Source of the DNA: an uncultured Lachnospiraceae bacterium
GTDB lineage: Bacteria > Bacillota > Clostridia > Lachnospirales > Lachnospiraceae
Assembly (NCBI GenBank): GCA_934371505.1
Contig: CAKRNW010000109.1
Span: 1 to 6,912, forward strand
Length of the DNA: 6,912 bases
Direction: 5' to 3'
Of the stretch, positions 5,060 through 6,912 are shown one piece after another (position 1 is the stretch's first letter; each line of letters starts with the position of its first letter). Made by a program: the position numbers and the translations under genes. A model generated the notes under the pieces. It made no database searches and was not told the DNA's origin. It worked only from the letters and a program-made list of their open reading frames with translations.

Positions 5060-6912
5060 ATGAATACAGCATTATCCTGGATTAAAGCCTATGTACCTGA
5101 CTTAAACGTAACCGACCAGCAATATTTTGATGCCATGACTTTAAGCGGCACCAAATGTGAAGGCTATACAAGAGCAGATAAAAACTTAGATAAAATCGTA
5201 GTAGGACAGATTAAGTCCATTGAGAAACACCCCGATGCAGACAAACTGGTGGTATGCCAGGTGGATATCGGCGCGGAAACCATCCAGATTGTAACCGGTG
5301 CCCCCAACGTGGAAGTGGGACAGAAGGTTCCCGTTGTTTTGGACGGCGGTATGGTTGCAGGCGGTCATGACGGCGGTTCCATGCCGGAGGAAGGTATCAA
5401 GATTAAAGCCGGAAAACTCCGTGGTGTGCCCAGCAACGGCATGATGTGCTCCATCGAGGAGCTGGGAAGTTCCAGAAACTTTTATCCAGAGGCTCCCGAA
5501 AACGGTATCTATGTGTTTGAGGATGATGTGGAGGTTGGCTCCGATGCCATTGAGGCACTGGGACTTCACGACACCGTATTTGAATATGAAGTAACTTCCA
5601 ATCGTGTGGACTGTTTCAGCATCATCGGTATTGCAAGAGAGGCGGCTGCAACCTTCCGTCTGCCTTTCCACCCTCCTGTGATTACCACTACCGGTAACGA
5701 GGAAAAGGCCGAGGACTATATCAGCGTGGAAGTGAAAGACCAGGAGCTTTGCCCCCGCTATATCGCCCGCGTGGTAAAAAATATCAAAATTGCGCCTTCC
5801 CCCAAGTGGATGCAGCGCAGACTGGCAGCCAGCGGAATCCGGCCCATTAACAATCTGGTAGATATCACCAACTATGTCATGGAAGAGTATGGCCAGCCCA
5901 TGCATGCTTATGACTACGATACCATTGCCGGACATAAAATCATTGTACAGCGGGCAAAAGACGGCGACACCTTTACCACCCTGGATGGACAGGAGCGGAA
6001 GCTGGATACAGATGTGCTGATGATCTGTGATGCAGAAAAAGAAATCGGCATCGCCGGAATCATGGGTGGCGAAAACTCCATGATTACCGATGAGGTAAAA
6101 ACCGTACTCTTCGAGGCAGCAACCTTCCATGGTGCCAATATCCGTAAGAGTGCAAAACGTGTGGGTCTGCGTACCGATGCCTCCGGTAAATTCGAGAAGG
6201 GTCTTGACCCCTACAATGCAGAGGATGCCATCAACCGTGCATGCCAGCTCATTGAAGAACTGGGCTGTGGCGAGGTTGTAGGCGGCATGGTGGATGTGAA
6301 GGTTCCTTTAAAAGAGAATGTCCGCATTCCTTTCGATGCAGCCAAGATTAACCATTTCCTTGGAACCGACATCCCTGCGGAGGACATGAAGGGTTATTTC
6401 AAGGCGATTGATTTAGGCTTTGACGAGGAAAAACAGGAAGTGGTGGTACCTTCCTTCCGTCAGGATTTGTTAAGCTTTGCGGATATTGCTGAGGAAGTGG
6501 CAAGATTCTATGGCTACGACAAGATTCCTCTGACTCTGCCATCCGGTGAGGCTACTGCAGGAAAACTTTCCTACAAGCTCCGCATTGAGCAGAAAGCCAG
6601 AGATATTGCGGAATACTGTGGCTTTTCCCAGGGAATGACCTATTCCTTCGAGAGCCCTAAGGTATTCGACAAATTACTGATTCCCGCAGGGGACAAGCTG
6701 CGTCAGGTCATCACCATTTCCAATCCGCTGGGAGAGGACTACTCCGTGATGCGTACCAGTTCCTTAAACGGTATTCTCATCAGCCTGTCAACCAACTACA
6801 ACCGTCGTAACAAGGATGTAAAGCTTTACGAATTAGCCAATATTTACCTGCCCAAGGCACTGCCTTTGAACGATTACGCCGATGAGCGCATGCAGTTTAC
6901 CTTAGGCTTTTA
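5060..6912 (+). CDS. pheT: Phenylalanine--tRNA ligase beta subunit (3' end outside window)
   Basis: PheT is the structural, editing and tRNA-binding partner of PheS; its B3/B4 domain hydrolyses mischarged Tyr-tRNA-Phe. The frame is open to the right edge, giving 617 complete codons of a protein usually near 800 residues. The EMAP/OB-type tRNA-binding domain covers about 40-150, with HPDADKL at 57-63 and SNGMMCS at 125-131. B3/B4 runs from about 178 (VTSNRVDCFS) to 375 and includes the NNLVDITNYVM segment around 268. The B5 domain spans about 400-475, with KINHFLG near 428 and PSFRQDL from 464, followed by ADIAEEVARFYGYDKIP. The catalytic-like module then begins, and the C-terminal anticodon-binding FDX-ACB domain is beyond the window. 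GGGAGG (5045-5050) lies 9 nt before the ATG, directly after the pheS stop, so the genes form one operon. No internal defect is seen. Confidence 0.97.
   Translation, partial: MNTALSWIKAYVPDLNVTDQQYFDAMTLSGTKCEGYTRADKNLDKIVVGQIKSIEKHPDADKLVVCQVDIGAETIQIVTGAPNVEVGQKVPVVLDGGMVAGGHDGGSMPEEGIKIKAGKLRGVPSNGMMCSIEELGSSRNFYPEAPENGIYVFEDDVEVGSDAIEALGLHDTVFEYEVTSNRVDCFSIIGIAREAAATFRLPFHPPVITTTGNEEKAEDYISVEVKDQELCPRYIARVVKNIKIAPSPKWMQRRLAASGIRPINNLVDITNYVMEEYGQPMHAYDYDTIAGHKIIVQRAKDGDTFTTLDGQERKLDTDVLMICDAEKEIGIAGIMGGENSMITDEVKTVLFEAATFHGANIRKSAKRVGLRTDASGKFEKGLDPYNAEDAINRACQLIEELGCGEVVGGMVDVKVPLKENVRIPFDAAKINHFLGTDIPAEDMKGYFKAIDLGFDEEKQEVVVPSFRQDLLSFADIAEEVARFYGYDKIPLTLPSGEATAGKLSYKLRIEQKARDIAEYCGFSQGMTYSFESPKVFDKLLIPAGDKLRQVITISNPLGEDYSVMRTSSLNGILISLSTNYNRRNKDVKLYELANIYLPKALPLNDYADERMQFTLGF

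Noticed and set aside
5186..6130. A 314-codon open frame on the minus strand opposite pheT
   Set aside because: It lies wholly antisense to a well-conserved coding region. Its translation is rich in His, Cys and Phe with no recognisable motif, and it looks like a codon-bias shadow.

Overview
This 6.9 kb window looks like a chromosomal core segment of a Gram-positive anaerobe of the class Clostridia, most likely a Lachnospiraceae-type gut organism. The grounds are a Firmicutes-type 6S RNA, a SpoIID/LytB-domain protein, a T-box leader on pheST, a PheS with a four-cysteine zinc-ribbon-like insertion, strong AGGAGG-type ribosome binding sites and moderate GC content. The genus cannot be fixed by eye.

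Layout. Positions 1-294 hold a promoter, a 6S RNA (ssrS) that folds into the expected long rod, and a clean intrinsic terminator. A short gap leads into two plus-strand genes: a membrane-anchored SpoIID/LytB-domain protein (TTG start, 379-1674) and a YihY/BrkB-family membrane protein (1694-2581), 19 nt apart and probably co-transcribed. A convergent minus-strand gene for an acyltransferase-3 family membrane protein (3582-2500) overlaps the end of the YihY gene by 82 nt. Its promoter is divergent from the pheST promoter, and the two appear to share the same -35 bases. From about 3674 a leader with a complete T-box riboswitch (specifier TTC = Phe, T-box motif, competing terminator) precedes pheS (4022-5044) and pheT (5060 to beyond the right edge). 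These encode the alpha and beta chains of phenylalanyl-tRNA synthetase.

How it works together. pheST is a self-contained regulatory unit: uncharged tRNA-Phe should bind the leader and permit transcription of its own charging enzyme. The SpoIID-like, YihY-like and acyltransferase genes all concern the cell envelope, but nothing in the sequence ties them to one pathway.

I see no mobile element, CRISPR array, tRNA gene or obvious new multi-gene system. The unexplained signals are structural. There is a 15-bp perfect, terminator-like hairpin inside the SpoIID-like gene and a strong internal ribosome binding site near its end. A terminator-like hairpin with eight T residues lies inside the YihY gene, exactly where it overlaps its convergent neighbour. 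Divergent promoters share a -35 element. The T-box terminator's 3' arm has a second complement downstream. The SpoIID-like protein also appears to lack part of its usual zinc-loop region.
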